A program made the position numbers and the translations under genes. The notes under the pieces were generated by a model. That model searched no databases. It was not told the DNA's origin and saw nothing but the letters and a program-made list of their open reading frames with translations. From Streptococcus sp. SK643 (GTDB taxonomy: Bacteria > Bacillota > Bacilli > Lactobacillales > Streptococcaceae), in the NCBI RefSeq assembly GCF_000259505.1, contig NZ_AJMM01000006.1:62001-126000 (forward strand): a stretch of DNA of 64,000 bases. The letters run 5' to 3'. Positions 16,693 to 24,916 of the stretch are shown one piece after another (position 1 is the first letter of the stretch; every line of letters begins with the position of its first letter).

Positions 16693-16797
16693 TTCGTGTT
16701 GAGAAATAACCCTTTCTCATTTCCAAACTTCTGCTTAATTGAAGTTTGAAAGTATTACATTGTTTATAAGTTTAAAAATAAAAAAGGAGTTTTTGTC

Positions 16798-18282
16798 ATG
16801 AAAAACTGGAAAAAATATGCTTTTGCATCTGCTAGTGTAGTCGCTTTGGCTGCTGGTCTTGCTGCTTGTGGAAATCTTTCAGGTAACAATAAGAAAGCTG
16901 CTGATTCAGCTTCAGGTGATAAACCTGTTATCAAGATGTATCAAATCGGTGACAAACCAGACAACTTGGATGAATTGCTAACAAACGCAAACAAAATCAT
17001 CGAAGAAAAAGTTGGTGCAAAATTGGAGATCAAATACCTTGGATGGGGTGACTACGGCAAGAAAATGTCAGTTATTACATCATCTGGTGAAAACTATGAT
17101 ATCGCCTTTGCAGATAATTACGTTGTAAATGCACAAAAAGGTGCTTACGCTGACTTGACAGAATTGTACAAGAAAGAAGGAGCAGATCTATACAAAGCAC
17201 TTGATCCAGCTTATATCAAAGGGAATACTGTAAATGGTAAAATTTACGCAGTTCCAGTTGCAGCAAATGTGGCATCATCACAAAACTTTGCCTTCAACGG
17301 TACACTTCTTGCCAAATATGGTATTGATATTTCAGGGGTGACTTCATACGAAACACTTGAACCAGTCTTGAAACAAATCAAAGAAAAAGCTCCAGATGTA
17401 GTGCCATTTGCGGTTACTAAGAACTTTATCCCATCTGATAACTTCGACTACCCAGTAGCAAATGGTCTTCCATTCGTTATCGACCTTGAAGGTGATACTA
17501 CCAAAGTTGTAAACCGTTATGAAGTACCTCGTTTCAAAGAACACTTGAAGACTCTTCATAAATTCTATGAAGCTGGTTACATTCCAAAAGACGTAGCAAC
17601 AAGCGATACTTCATTTGACCTCCAACAAGATACTTGGTTCGTTCGTGAAGAAACAGTAGGACCAGCTGACTACGGTAACAGCTTACTTTCACGTGTTGCT
17701 AATAAAGATATCCAAATCAAACCAATCACTAACTTCATCAAGAAAAACCAAACAACTTCAGTTGCCAACTTTGTAATCTCAAACAACTCTAAGAACAAAG
17801 AAAAATCAATGGAAGTGTTGAACCTCTTGAACACTAACCCAGAACTCTTGAACGGTCTTGTTTACGGTCCAGAAGGAAAGAACTGGGAAAAAATTGAAGG
17901 TAAAGAAAACCGTGTTCGTGTCCTTGATGGATACAAAGGAAACACTCACATGGGTGGATGGAACACTGGTAACAACTGGATTCTTTATATCAACGAAAAC
18001 GTTACAGACCAACAAATTGAAGATTCTAAGAAACAATTGGCAGAAGCTAAAGAGTCTCCAGCACTTGGATTCATCTTTAACACTGACAGTGTGAAATCTG
18101 AAATCTCTGCAATCTCTAACACAATGCAACAATTTGATACAGCTATCAACACTGGTACTGTAGACCCAGATAAAGCTATTCCAGAATTGATGGAAAAATT
18201 GAAATCTGAAGGTGCTTACGAAAAAGTATTAAACGAAATGCAAAAACAATACGATGAATTCTTGAAAAATAAAAAATCATAA
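16798..18282 (+). CDS. ngtS: N-glycan-binding lipoprotein (NgtS-like)
   Basis: This 494-residue extracellular solute-binding protein has a lipoprotein signal ending in the lipobox LAAC, with Cys at residue 24. The body is a family-1 type sugar-binding fold with the extended C-terminal part seen in large oligosaccharide binders. It resembles pneumococcal SP_0092, which binds complex N-glycan released by EndoD. The start ATG follows AAAAAAGGAGTTTTTGTC, a good site, 105 bp after permease 2. Codon use is that of a highly expressed gene (few rare codons). Confidence 0.87.
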   Translation: MKNWKKYAFASASVVALAAGLAACGNLSGNNKKAADSASGDKPVIKMYQIGDKPDNLDELLTNANKIIEEKVGAKLEIKYLGWGDYGKKMSVITSSGENYDIAFADNYVVNAQKGAYADLTELYKKEGADLYKALDPAYIKGNTVNGKIYAVPVAANVASSQNFAFNGTLLAKYGIDISGVTSYETLEPVLKQIKEKAPDVVPFAVTKNFIPSDNFDYPVANGLPFVIDLEGDTTKVVNRYEVPRFKEHLKTLHKFYEAGYIPKDVATSDTSFDLQQDTWFVREETVGPADYGNSLLSRVANKDIQIKPITNFIKKNQTTSVANFVISNNSKNKEKSMEVLNLLNTNPELLNGLVYGPEGKNWEKIEGKENRVRVLDGYKGNTHMGGWNTGNNWILYINENVTDQQIEDSKKQLAEAKESPALGFIFNTDSVKSEISAISNTMQQFDTAINTGTVDPDKAIPELMEKLKSEGAYEKVLNEMQKQYDEFLKNKKS

Positions 18283-18320
18283 GATAAATTGATTTCATGT
18301 ATTCGATCCTAAAAATTGTA

Positions 18321-18365
18321 GTCACTGTTTTCCTCAGACTTATCTGGGGGAGGCAGTGATTTTTT
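18321..18365 (+). terminator. Rho-independent terminator after the importer operon
   Basis: GTCACTG pairs with CAGTGAT, with inner CCTC/GAGG pairing, followed by five T. Confidence 0.7.
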
Positions 18366-18371
18366 GAAATA

Positions 18372-18474
18372 ATACTCTTCGAACCACGTCAGCTTCCATC
18401 TGCAACCTCAAAACAGTGTTTTGAGCAGCCTGCGGCTAGCTTCCTAATTTGCACTTTGATTTTTATTGAGTATA
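18372..18474. repeat. BOX element (boxA-boxC, shortened boxA)
   Basis: The ends ATACTCTTCGAA and ATTGAGTATAA and the cores ACCACGTCAGC and CTGCGGCTAGCTTCC identify a BOX element. Compared with the copy at 8936, boxA lacks about 11 bases (AAATCTCTTCA). It lies right after the importer terminator in a gene-free stretch of 330 bp that otherwise shows nothing clear. Confidence 0.88.
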
Positions 18475-18615
18475 AAGACATAGATATTCCGGTTTCTTCA
18501 TTTCCCTTATTATAACCATTCAGGAAATCTCAAGCACCATTTAGGATTTGGAGTAAGGATTTAGGAAAATATGGTTTATATTAGAGAGGTTCCGAGTTTA
18601 CAAAGGAGAGTTCAT

Positions 18616-19305
18616 ATGAAGAAGTATCAACTTCTATTAAAAATAAGCGCAGTCTTGTCTTACTTATTTTTCGTATTTGGACTTTCTCAGCTGACCCTTA
18701 TCGTTCAAAAATATTGCCAATTTTCTTCTCAGGTAGGAAATTTTTTCTGGGTGCGAAATATCTTAAGTCTGCTATTTAGCGGAGTCATGATTTGGATTCT
18801 GGTTAAGACAGACCATGGTTATCTCTTTCGCATCCCTAGGAAAAAGTGGTTGAGCTATTCTGTTCCGACGGCTTTAGCAGCTGTCGTGCTTATATGCTTT
18901 AACTATCTGACAGCTAAACATGTTCAGGGGACAAACGAAAGTTGGAATTTGTTTATTGCCTATAGTGAAACCAATTTTGCAGAGTTCGGTGTTTACCTAA
19001 CCTTGATAGTACTAGGACCTCTGATGGAAGAATTGGTGTGTAGAGGGCTGCTTCAACATGCCTTCTTTAAGAATTCGAGATTAGGACTTGACCTGATACT
19101 TCCTTCCATTTTGTTTGCTCTTCCTCATTTTTCTACTTTTCCTAGTATAACAGATATTGTTGTCTATACCACCGTTGGATGTATATTTGGAGGGTTGACC
19201 CGTTATAGCAAGAGTATGTATCTTTCTTATATACTACATGCCATTAATAATACTATAGCTTGGTTACCATTTCTGCTGACTTTTTTACATAGGGTGTTTG
19301 GTTAA
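18616..19305 (+). CDS. CPBP-family intramembrane metalloprotease
   Basis: This 229-residue protein has about seven hydrophobic segments and the CPBP (CAAX/Abi) signature: LMEELVCRGLL with the EExxxR motif, ALPHFS and a final HAINN. Family members cleave or process membrane-associated peptides; several streptococcal and lactobacillus members sit in bacteriocin loci and give self-immunity. The start ATG 18616 follows CAAAGGAGAGTTCAT and is preferred over an ATG at 18571. The next gene encodes an immunity-like protein, which supports a bacteriocin-related role. Confidence 0.8.
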   Translation: MKKYQLLLKISAVLSYLFFVFGLSQLTLIVQKYCQFSSQVGNFFWVRNILSLLFSGVMIWILVKTDHGYLFRIPRKKWLSYSVPTALAAVVLICFNYLTAKHVQGTNESWNLFIAYSETNFAEFGVYLTLIVLGPLMEELVCRGLLQHAFFKNSRLGLDLILPSILFALPHFSTFPSITDIVVYTTVGCIFGGLTRYSKSMYLSYILHAINNTIAWLPFLLTFLHRVFG

Positions 19306-19373
19306 ATACTGGATCGAGAGTTAGGAATGATAGTTTATCAAATTTATAAGTGAGCTTCAGGAGGAAAATAAGA

Positions 19374-19670
19374 ATGACATCATTAAAATGGTTTGCTGGA
19401 GGAAGCGAAAGACGTTGTGAAGCCATGACGATCATAGATCATCTATTGGAAGATATAAAGGATACGCCTCAACTGAATCCCTTGAAAGATCGGTTAGTGA
19501 GTTATAAAAGACGATTAGAGGACGATGGGACCTCTACTCCGTTTATATTGAGTCAAATGAATATTGATATCTCACGTGTGTTGATTGACAATAAGCTGAT
19601 TTTGTTAGAAAGTCAAGCCGAGCAGATCAAAAAGTTGAGAGAACTATCTGCGATTCGGTATGGTTACTGA
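19374..19670 (+). CDS. Bacteriocin immunity-like protein (EntA_Immun type, 98 aa)
   Basis: This 98-residue, helical, soluble protein has the size and pattern of class II bacteriocin immunity proteins. It has a short N-terminal MTSLKWFAGGSERR, four helices, and the C-terminal LRELSAIRYGY. These act at the inner membrane face to protect against a cognate pediocin-like bacteriocin. No bacteriocin gene is seen next to it. The start ATG 19374 follows CAGGAGGAAAATAAGA. It lies 68 bp after the CPBP protease. Confidence 0.65.
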   Translation: MTSLKWFAGGSERRCEAMTIIDHLLEDIKDTPQLNPLKDRLVSYKRRLEDDGTSTPFILSQMNIDISRVLIDNKLILLESQAEQIKKLRELSAIRYGY

Positions 19671-19801
19671 TGAAGTGCAGGGATATGCTTCTTTCTACAA
19701 TTTCCAGTCAAATAAATTGCATTCGTTTTCTCAAGCGGGTATACTAGTATAGTTAGATGAAAAATTCTGAAAATTTAAGAATAGAAAAGAGAACAAATCT
19801 T

Positions 19802-20788
19802 ATGGCAAAAGATATTCGTGTCTTACTTTACTACCTTTATACTCCAATTGAAAATGCAGAGCAATTTGCTGCAGACCACTTGGCTTTCTGTAAATCAATC
19901 GGCCTTAAAGGTCGTATCCTAGTCGCTGACGAGGGAATTAACGGAACAGTTTCAGGTGACTACGAAACAACTCAAAAATACATGGACTACGTTCACAGTC
20001 TTCCAGGAATGGAAGACCTCTGGTTCAAGATTGACGAAGAAAGTGAACAAGCCTTCAAGAAGATGTTTGTTCGCTATAAGAAAGAAATTGTCCACCTTGG
20101 TTTGGAAGACAATGACTTTGACAACGACATCAATCCACTTGAAACAACAGGTGCTTACCTGTCTCCAAAAGAGTTCAAAGAAGCCCTTCTTGACGAAGAT
20201 ACAGTTGTCCTTGATACACGTAATGATTACGAATATGACCTAGGACATTTCCGTGGGGCTATCCGCCCAGATATCCGTAACTTCCGTGAGTTGCCACAGT
20301 GGGTTCGTGACAACAAAGAAAAATTCATGGACAAGCGTGTCGTAGTTTACTGTACAGGTGGAGTTCGCTGTGAGAAATTCTCAGGCTGGATGGTCCGTGA
20401 AGGCTACAAAGATGTCGGTCAATTGCACGGAGGAATTGCAACTTACGGTAAAGACCCAGAAGTTCAAGGTGAACTTTGGGATGGGAAAATGTACGTCTTT
20501 GACGAGCGTATTGCAGTCGATGTCAATCATGTCAACCCAACTATCGTAGGGAAAGACTGGTTTGATGGAACACCATGTGAACGTTATGTCAACTGTGGAA
20601 ATCCATTCTGTAACCGTCGTATCCTAACATCAGAAGAAAATGAGGACAAGTACCTTCGTGGATGCTCACACGAGTGCCGCGTTCACCCACGTAACCGCTA
20701 TGTCTCAGAAAATGAATTGACACAAGCAGAAGTCATCGAGCGTCTAGCAGCTATCGGTGAAAGCTTGGATCAAGCAGCTACTGTATAA
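19802..20788 (+). CDS. trhO: tRNA uridine(34) hydroxylase TrhO
   Basis: This 328-residue rhodanese-domain protein is of the YceA/UPF0176 family. The N-terminal acylphosphatase-like part starts [16 protein letters not shown]. The rhodanese domain carries the active cysteine in [17 protein letters not shown]. The C-terminal cysteine cluster is [11 protein letters not shown] and [14 protein letters not shown]. TrhO family enzymes hydroxylate U34 in tRNAs. The MAKDIRV start at 19802 fits homologues; upstream in-frame ATGs add an unrelated leader. A terminator follows. Confidence 0.9.
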   Translation: MAKDIRVLLYYLYTPIENAEQFAADHLAFCKSIGLKGRILVADEGINGTVSGDYETTQKYMDYVHSLPGMEDLWFKIDEESEQAFKKMFVRYKKEIVHLGLEDNDFDNDINPLETTGAYLSPKEFKEALLDEDTVVLDTRNDYEYDLGHFRGAIRPDIRNFRELPQWVRDNKEKFMDKRVVVYCTGGVRCEKFSGWMVREGYKDVGQLHGGIATYGKDPEVQGELWDGKMYVFDERIAVDVNHVNPTIVGKDWFDGTPCERYVNCGNPFCNRRILTSEENEDKYLRGCSHECRVHPRNRYVSENELTQAEVIERLAAIGESLDQAATV

Positions 20789-20796
20789 GATCAAAC

Positions 20797-20818
20797 AGTC
20801 CGCAAGGGCTGTTTTTTC
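20797..20818 (+). terminator. Terminator of trhO
   Basis: CAGTCC-GCAA-GGGCTG stem-loop followed by six T. Confidence 0.75.
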
Positions 20819-20913
20819 TATGCTTTCTACTTAAAAACCTAAAGTTTGTTTCTATATCTTTCAGGAAAATAGGATATACTATATGTAAACGATTTCAAAG
20901 GAGGTAAATTTTG

Positions 20914-21771
20914 ATGAAAACATTTTTTATTCCAAATAAAGAAAGTATTTTAGGTCAACAGGAGATTTTAACTGCCAAGTTTATCTTGGCTTTGGTGGAT
21001 GGTTTAGAGTCTCATAGCTACGACGCAGTCTATCTCCGTCAGCCACTCAATCGTTTAGAGTATATCGAGTGTGGTATTGTTGGGAAATCTCAGTTCCTCT
21101 TTAAAGTAACCTATGCAGATGCTAAAAAAGGATATCAAGTAGTGCTTCCGGACCTGATTACTCAAGCTGACTGGGAGATTGTAGAGTCCCTTCTACAAGG
21201 TCTATCTAGCCAGTTGGGGCAAGATGTAGAAGGACTGGAAGGGTTTGATTTTGAAGGTTATTTCCATGAAAATGTCAAAAACTATTTGGCAGATAAAGTT
21301 GCCCATCTAGTCTATTGCCAAGGACTTTTGTCAACTATCTACTTCAATAGAAAAGACCTAGAAAGCTTTTTAGCTGAGAATGGCTTGGCACGTTTTGAAG
21401 CGATTGTTAAGAAGGTTCAGCAGTCGGATGCTTACTTTGCGACTGTAAAATTCTACCCCGATAGTGAAGCTAAGATTCATGGTATCTACCATCTGGCTCA
21501 AGGAGTCAAGACCGTTTTGCCTAAGGAGCCAATTATTCCAGAACCTTATGTTGAGCAGTTGGCAGGAAAGGATCTCGTCTGGGAAATTGACCTCGTGAAA
21601 ATCTCTGGAGACGGCTCTAAACCAGAAGATTATGAAGCAGTCGCTAGACTTGATTATAAAGAATTTTTAGAAGCACTACCAGTAGCATATTACAAGGAAC
21701 TAGATGCCAATCAATTAGAAGTGCAACCCATCCTTGGTCAAGATTTTGACAGATTAGCACAAGAAAAGTAA
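20914..21771 (+). CDS. DUF4299-like cytoplasmic protein (285 aa)
   Basis: This 285-residue soluble acidic protein has no signal or membrane segment, beginning MKTFFIPNKESILGQQEILTA. It resembles the streptococcal DUF4299 family (SP_0096 position). Its function is unknown. The start ATG 20914 follows AAAGGAGGTAAATTTTG. A TATACT -10 lies upstream (about 20875). A hairpin terminator follows its stop. Confidence 0.75.
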   Translation: MKTFFIPNKESILGQQEILTAKFILALVDGLESHSYDAVYLRQPLNRLEYIECGIVGKSQFLFKVTYADAKKGYQVVLPDLITQADWEIVESLLQGLSSQLGQDVEGLEGFDFEGYFHENVKNYLADKVAHLVYCQGLLSTIYFNRKDLESFLAENGLARFEAIVKKVQQSDAYFATVKFYPDSEAKIHGIYHLAQGVKTVLPKEPIIPEPYVEQLAGKDLVWEIDLVKISGDGSKPEDYEAVARLDYKEFLEALPVAYYKELDANQLEVQPILGQDFDRLAQEK

Positions 21772-21795
21772 AGCAGGTCAATCGACTTGCTTTTT
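21771..21795 (+). terminator. Terminator of the DUF4299-like gene
   Basis: AAGCAGGTC pairs with GACTTGCTT around AATC (one G-T pair), followed by T5. Confidence 0.75.
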
Positions 21796-21801
21796 GATAT
21801 A

Positions 21802-21830
21802 TAAAAAATCCTGCCATGAAAGACAGGATT
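21802..21830 (-). terminator. Terminator for the minus-strand membrane protein gene
   Basis: AATCCTG and CAGGATT form a stem with a 10-base loop. Read on the minus strand it is followed by a T run. It lies just after the stop at 21836 and faces the plus-strand terminator. Confidence 0.7.
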
Positions 21831-21835
21831 GATTC

Positions 21836-22900
21836 TTAAATAAAGGCTAAGATACGAAGATATTCTCCAATCAGTGCCACTTCAGCTACAAAGAAGAGGA
21901 GGATAATAACTCCGTTAACAAACACAGATAAGCATAGCTTGTAAAAGGAGTCACCTGTACTTGTTTGACTTGGTCTCGTAATACTGTGAAGACTAGCAAG
22001 TAGAATAATCCCAATGCTGATAGCACATAAGAGAGCTGAAAAGCGTAGGCTATTAAAGAAGGCAAAGAAGCTTGCAATCGCAGTGAGGAGGATAGGAATT
22101 GTCAAGAGTTGACTGAATTGCTGGAAGGCTTTTTCTAGGGTCCAGTCCATTTCTTGGTGGATAAATCGTCTCACAACCAAACTTCCCAAGAGGAATGAAA
22201 AGAAGAAAAGTGTTGTTGCTACTAGTATAGAGACGATTGAAAAGAGGGTCAATGAAGCAAATTGCTCAGGGAAGTGATTATGCATACTTGCTATGCGTCC
22301 ATAATAGGCTTGCTTGCTATGGTAGATGCTAAAGAAGAAGGTTGAAGAAGAAAATAGAATGAGCAAGAAAAAGGCTGTATAACTGTGTTTATTACTTGTT
22401 TCAAAAGTGCTTGTTGGGGATTTGATGGCTTCCACTAGCCAAGACCAAAAATCAAGTACTTGCTCTTTCCATCTATCCGTAGATTTTGGAGCTTGGTCGG
22501 GGATATAAGGACTTTCTAAGGATTTATTGATAAGAAGTGGCTCTTTCGTGGTTGTTTTTTGCTGAGGAAGAGCTTCTTGGCTCTCTTCAGATATAGTGAC
22601 TTTTTCTGTTTCTTTAGAAATGTCTGGCTCTTCTTCAGTAGAATTGGATGCCTTCTTTTCCTCTATTTCTGTTCTCGCTTCACTGTCTTCAGGCGTTTCA
22701 ATTTTCTCTTCTTGCTGACTTTCCAGTTCGACTTCAGTTTGAGAGACTTCCTCCTCTACTTGAGCATTTTTTTCAATTGGTGTATCGAGATTAATTGTCG
22801 TTTCTTCAGTTTTATCTATCATTTCTTGTGATAAATCTTCTGATTTGTTTTCATTTGGTGATTTAACAAAATCATTACTTTCAAACCATTCTTGTTTCAT
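21836..22900 (-). CDS. Membrane protein with long acidic disordered N-terminus (354 aa)
   Basis: Residues 1-150 are rich in Glu, Ser, Thr and Gln and look disordered (EEVSQTEVELESQQEEKIE). After KSTDRWKEQVLDFWSW come five or six hydrophobic segments from about residue 175 to the end. The layout resembles streptococcal DUF6574/Yip1-like membrane proteins. The function is unknown. The start at 22900 has a perfect AAGGAGGTTCTACC ribosome site. It is transcribed with or just after the DUF4097-PadR group. Confidence 0.75.
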   Translation of the reverse strand: MKQEWFESNDFVKSPNENKSEDLSQEMIDKTEETTINLDTPIEKNAQVEEEVSQTEVELESQQEEKIETPEDSEARTEIEEKKASNSTEEEPDISKETEKVTISEESQEALPQQKTTTKEPLLINKSLESPYIPDQAPKSTDRWKEQVLDFWSWLVEAIKSPTSTFETSNKHSYTAFFLLILFSSSTFFFSIYHSKQAYYGRIASMHNHFPEQFASLTLFSIVSILVATTLFFFSFLLGSLVVRRFIHQEMDWTLEKAFQQFSQLLTIPILLTAIASFFAFFNSLRFSALLCAISIGIILLASLHSITRPSQTSTGDSFYKLCLSVFVNGVIILLFFVAEVALIGEYLRILAFI

Positions 22901-22962
22901 GGTAGAACCTCCTTTTTAGTTAGATAAATATGCTTCCATAGTAGCAGATGTAAGCGCTTTTG

Positions 22963-23877
22963 TCAACGTCTGATTGGTGTGGATACTAGAGTGATATCAT
23001 TATCAGCTCTAGCAATGAGTTGATCCTTGACACCAGCTTTTTCAGTTTTGTAAGGGTTACTTAATTCTGTGTATTTTGATCCAGGTTTTTCTCTTGTAGC
23101 TTGTAAGATAGAACCATAGTTACTTGAGATGTCCCAATTAATTCGTTGGCTTTCTTTTTGCGTCAGAGTGATTGAGAGATGCTCTTTAGAAGTTAATTCC
23201 ACCTTGCCGTGAACTTGGATATTTTCAGCGTGGAAGTGATGTTCTGTTGACTCTAGCTGACTATCTGTAAGGTCTGTATCAAAGATATTGATAATATTTG
23301 GTGTTGTGAGTTTACTGTTTTTGATACGACTTCCTTCAATTCGGAGGAGATAGCTATTATTGGTATTGATGGTCGCATTTTCAAGACTAGCATTAGTGAT
23401 ACTGGTTTGACCGCGATTGGCTGAGATGTTGATCCCTTTTAGACTTCTTCCCTTTGGAACTTGGAGAATAACTTCATTAAAACGACTAGAGTAGCTACTT
23501 GCGATATGGAGAATCCCGCCAATTCCAGAAGAGAGAGATGGAGTTTCAGACAGTTTTTTATCCGTTAGGCTCAGAGTTTTGTCGTTCTGATTTATGACAA
23601 GATCATGGCGAGCAAAAAGAGTTGGATGGTAAGAAATGTGGATTTGATCATCCAAAGAGTCTGTGATGGTGAGCGCGTGTTGGTGGAGAGTGATTTCTAG
23701 GTTTTCGACTTCCTTGCCAAAGGTCAACTCTTCCATCCGACTATCGTAGACAGGTTCCTTGGACATGGCAAGTAGGCTCTTGATCCCGTCAGATTGGATA
23801 CCTACAAAGAGCAGGATAAATCCGATAATAGTAGTCACCACACCAAAAATGAGAAATCCTTTTGTCCATTTATGCAT
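22963..23877 (-). CDS. DUF4097-type beta-helix membrane-anchored protein (304 aa)
   Basis: An N-terminal transmembrane anchor (residues 7-27) precedes an extracellular part made of repeated short beta strands (NISANRGQTSITNASLENATI). This is the right-handed beta-helix style of DUF4097 proteins such as LiaG-like envelope proteins. The start ATG at 23877 follows GAGAGGTGACAATC and overlaps the stop of DUF1700 by 8 bases, so the two are coupled. DUF1700/DUF4097/PadR triads respond to envelope stress in related bacteria; here that is inferred from context. Confidence 0.78.
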   Translation of the reverse strand: MHKWTKGFLIFGVVTTIIGFILLFVGIQSDGIKSLLAMSKEPVYDSRMEELTFGKEVENLEITLHQHALTITDSLDDQIHISYHPTLFARHDLVINQNDKTLSLTDKKLSETPSLSSGIGGILHIASSYSSRFNEVILQVPKGRSLKGINISANRGQTSITNASLENATINTNNSYLLRIEGSRIKNSKLTTPNIINIFDTDLTDSQLESTEHHFHAENIQVHGKVELTSKEHLSITLTQKESQRINWDISSNYGSILQATREKPGSKYTELSNPYKTEKAGVKDQLIARADNDITLVSTPIRR

Positions 23878-24463
23878 GATTGTCACCTCTCTTTGCTTTT
23901 TTAAGAACAAATTGTACCAGACGGACAATAAGTAGGCCGAAGAAGCGGGCTACATAGGAAATACCTAATAAAACCAGCGAAGAAGCACCGATAGCCAGTA
24001 AACCAGAACCAAAAATCAAGATAAAGGCTGATTTAGCTTGGGCTAAGACAGTGAAACTTTCAACTAAAAATAGGAATCCGCCTATGATACCAAGTATGGA
24101 AACCGCAAAGAAAGCCAGAATGACAGTCAAAGCTGCCACAAGGATTCCGAACAGGGCCACGAGGATGGCGATTCCAAGAGGAATACCGATGGGTGCTGCA
24201 AGGAGGGTTAACAAGGCGATATGTAAAATTTGTCGGTTATTTTTTTGAGCGGGTGCTTCATTGATTTTTTTATCGAGAAGATTGGAGAGAACTTCGTGGG
24301 CTGCTTCTTTGGGAGTTCCCAAGCTAGCGATGAGTTCTTCTTCTCCTTCGACTCCAGCATCGTCAAAGAGTTCCCTGAAATAGTCCATGGCTTCAATTTG
24401 GTCAGCCTGAGGCAGTTTTTTGAGATAGAGTTCTAGCTGAGTCAGGTATTCAGTTCTTGTCAT
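23870..24463 (-). CDS. DUF1700 membrane protein (197 aa)
   Basis: Residues 1-65 form a helical cytoplasmic domain beginning MTRTEYLTQLELYLKKLP and ending in EAAHEVLSNLL, typical of DUF1700. Four hydrophobic segments and a basic tail follow. It overlaps PadR by 14 bases and DUF4097 by 8, giving one operon. DUF1700 proteins accompany PadR regulators in many Firmicutes, and their role is unclear. Confidence 0.85.
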   Translation of the reverse strand: MTRTEYLTQLELYLKKLPQADQIEAMDYFRELFDDAGVEGEEELIASLGTPKEAAHEVLSNLLDKKINEAPAQKNNRQILHIALLTLLAAPIGIPLGIAILVALFGILVAALTVILAFFAVSILGIIGGFLFLVESFTVLAQAKSAFILIFGSGLLAIGASSLVLLGISYVARFFGLLIVRLVQFVLKKAKRGDNHA

Positions 24464-24776
24464 GGCGGATACTCCCTTCTATGATGCCATTGATGGTGTC
24501 TGTATAGAGTGTCCATTCATCTTTTAGGGTCAAGAGCTGCTCTATACCACCATTTGTCAAGGAGTAGTATTTGCGCATGCGACCTTGGAACTCTCTAGAA
24601 TAGGTTGTCAGAAAGCTATTGCCTTCCAATTTTTTGAGAATGGGATAGAGTGTGGATTCTTTGATATTAGCAATCAGCTTAATGGTTTGGCTAATCTCAT
24701 AACCATAAGAATCCCCTTTTTCCAGTACGGCCAAGATGAGAAATTCAATCAAGGCAGAGGATGTTGGAAAGTACAT
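24450..24776 (-). CDS. PadR-family transcriptional regulator (108 aa)
   Basis: A winged helix spans residues 8-85 with the family pattern LIEFLILAVLEKGDSYGYEI and STLYPILKKLEGNSFL, followed by a short dimerisation helix. PadR proteins repress their own operon by binding ATGTRN-type palindromes. A candidate palindrome sits immediately upstream at 24795-24830. The start follows AAAAGGAGGTTTCCC. Confidence 0.88.
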   Translation of the reverse strand: MYFPTSSALIEFLILAVLEKGDSYGYEISQTIKLIANIKESTLYPILKKLEGNSFLTTYSREFQGRMRKYYSLTNGGIEQLLTLKDEWTLYTDTINGIIEGSIRHDKN

Positions 24777-24794
24777 GGGAAACCTCCTTTTCTA

Positions 24795-24830
24795 ATGTGT
24801 AAGATTTTTATATATAATTTTTCTACACAT
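24795..24830 (-). promoter_or_regulatory. Candidate PadR operator palindrome
   Basis: ATGTGTA (24795-24801) and TACACAT (24824-24830) form inverted arms around an AT-rich centre containing TATATAA. It lies 18 bp before the PadR start. A second copy of the left half (24/23 match) occurs 72 bp upstream. Confidence 0.5.
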
Positions 24831-24865
24831 ACATTGTACATCTAAAAGAAAGCCCTGTCAAGAGA

Positions 24866-24889
24866 AATGTGTAAAATTTTTATATATAA
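24866..24889 (-). repeat. Direct repeat of the PadR operator half
   Basis: The 24-bp segment from 24866 repeats the one at 24794 with one mismatch (AATGTGTAA[A/G]ATTTTTATA...). The spacing is 72 bp. It may be a second operator half or a local duplication. Confidence 0.6.
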
Positions 24890-24916
24890 AAAACTTCTAG
24901 CTAAAACTAGAAGTTT
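24888..24916 (-). terminator. Terminator of the MFS transporter gene
   Basis: AAACTTCTAG and CTAGAAGTTT form a stem overlapping the stop codon region of the transporter. On the minus strand it is followed by TTTT. Confidence 0.7.
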
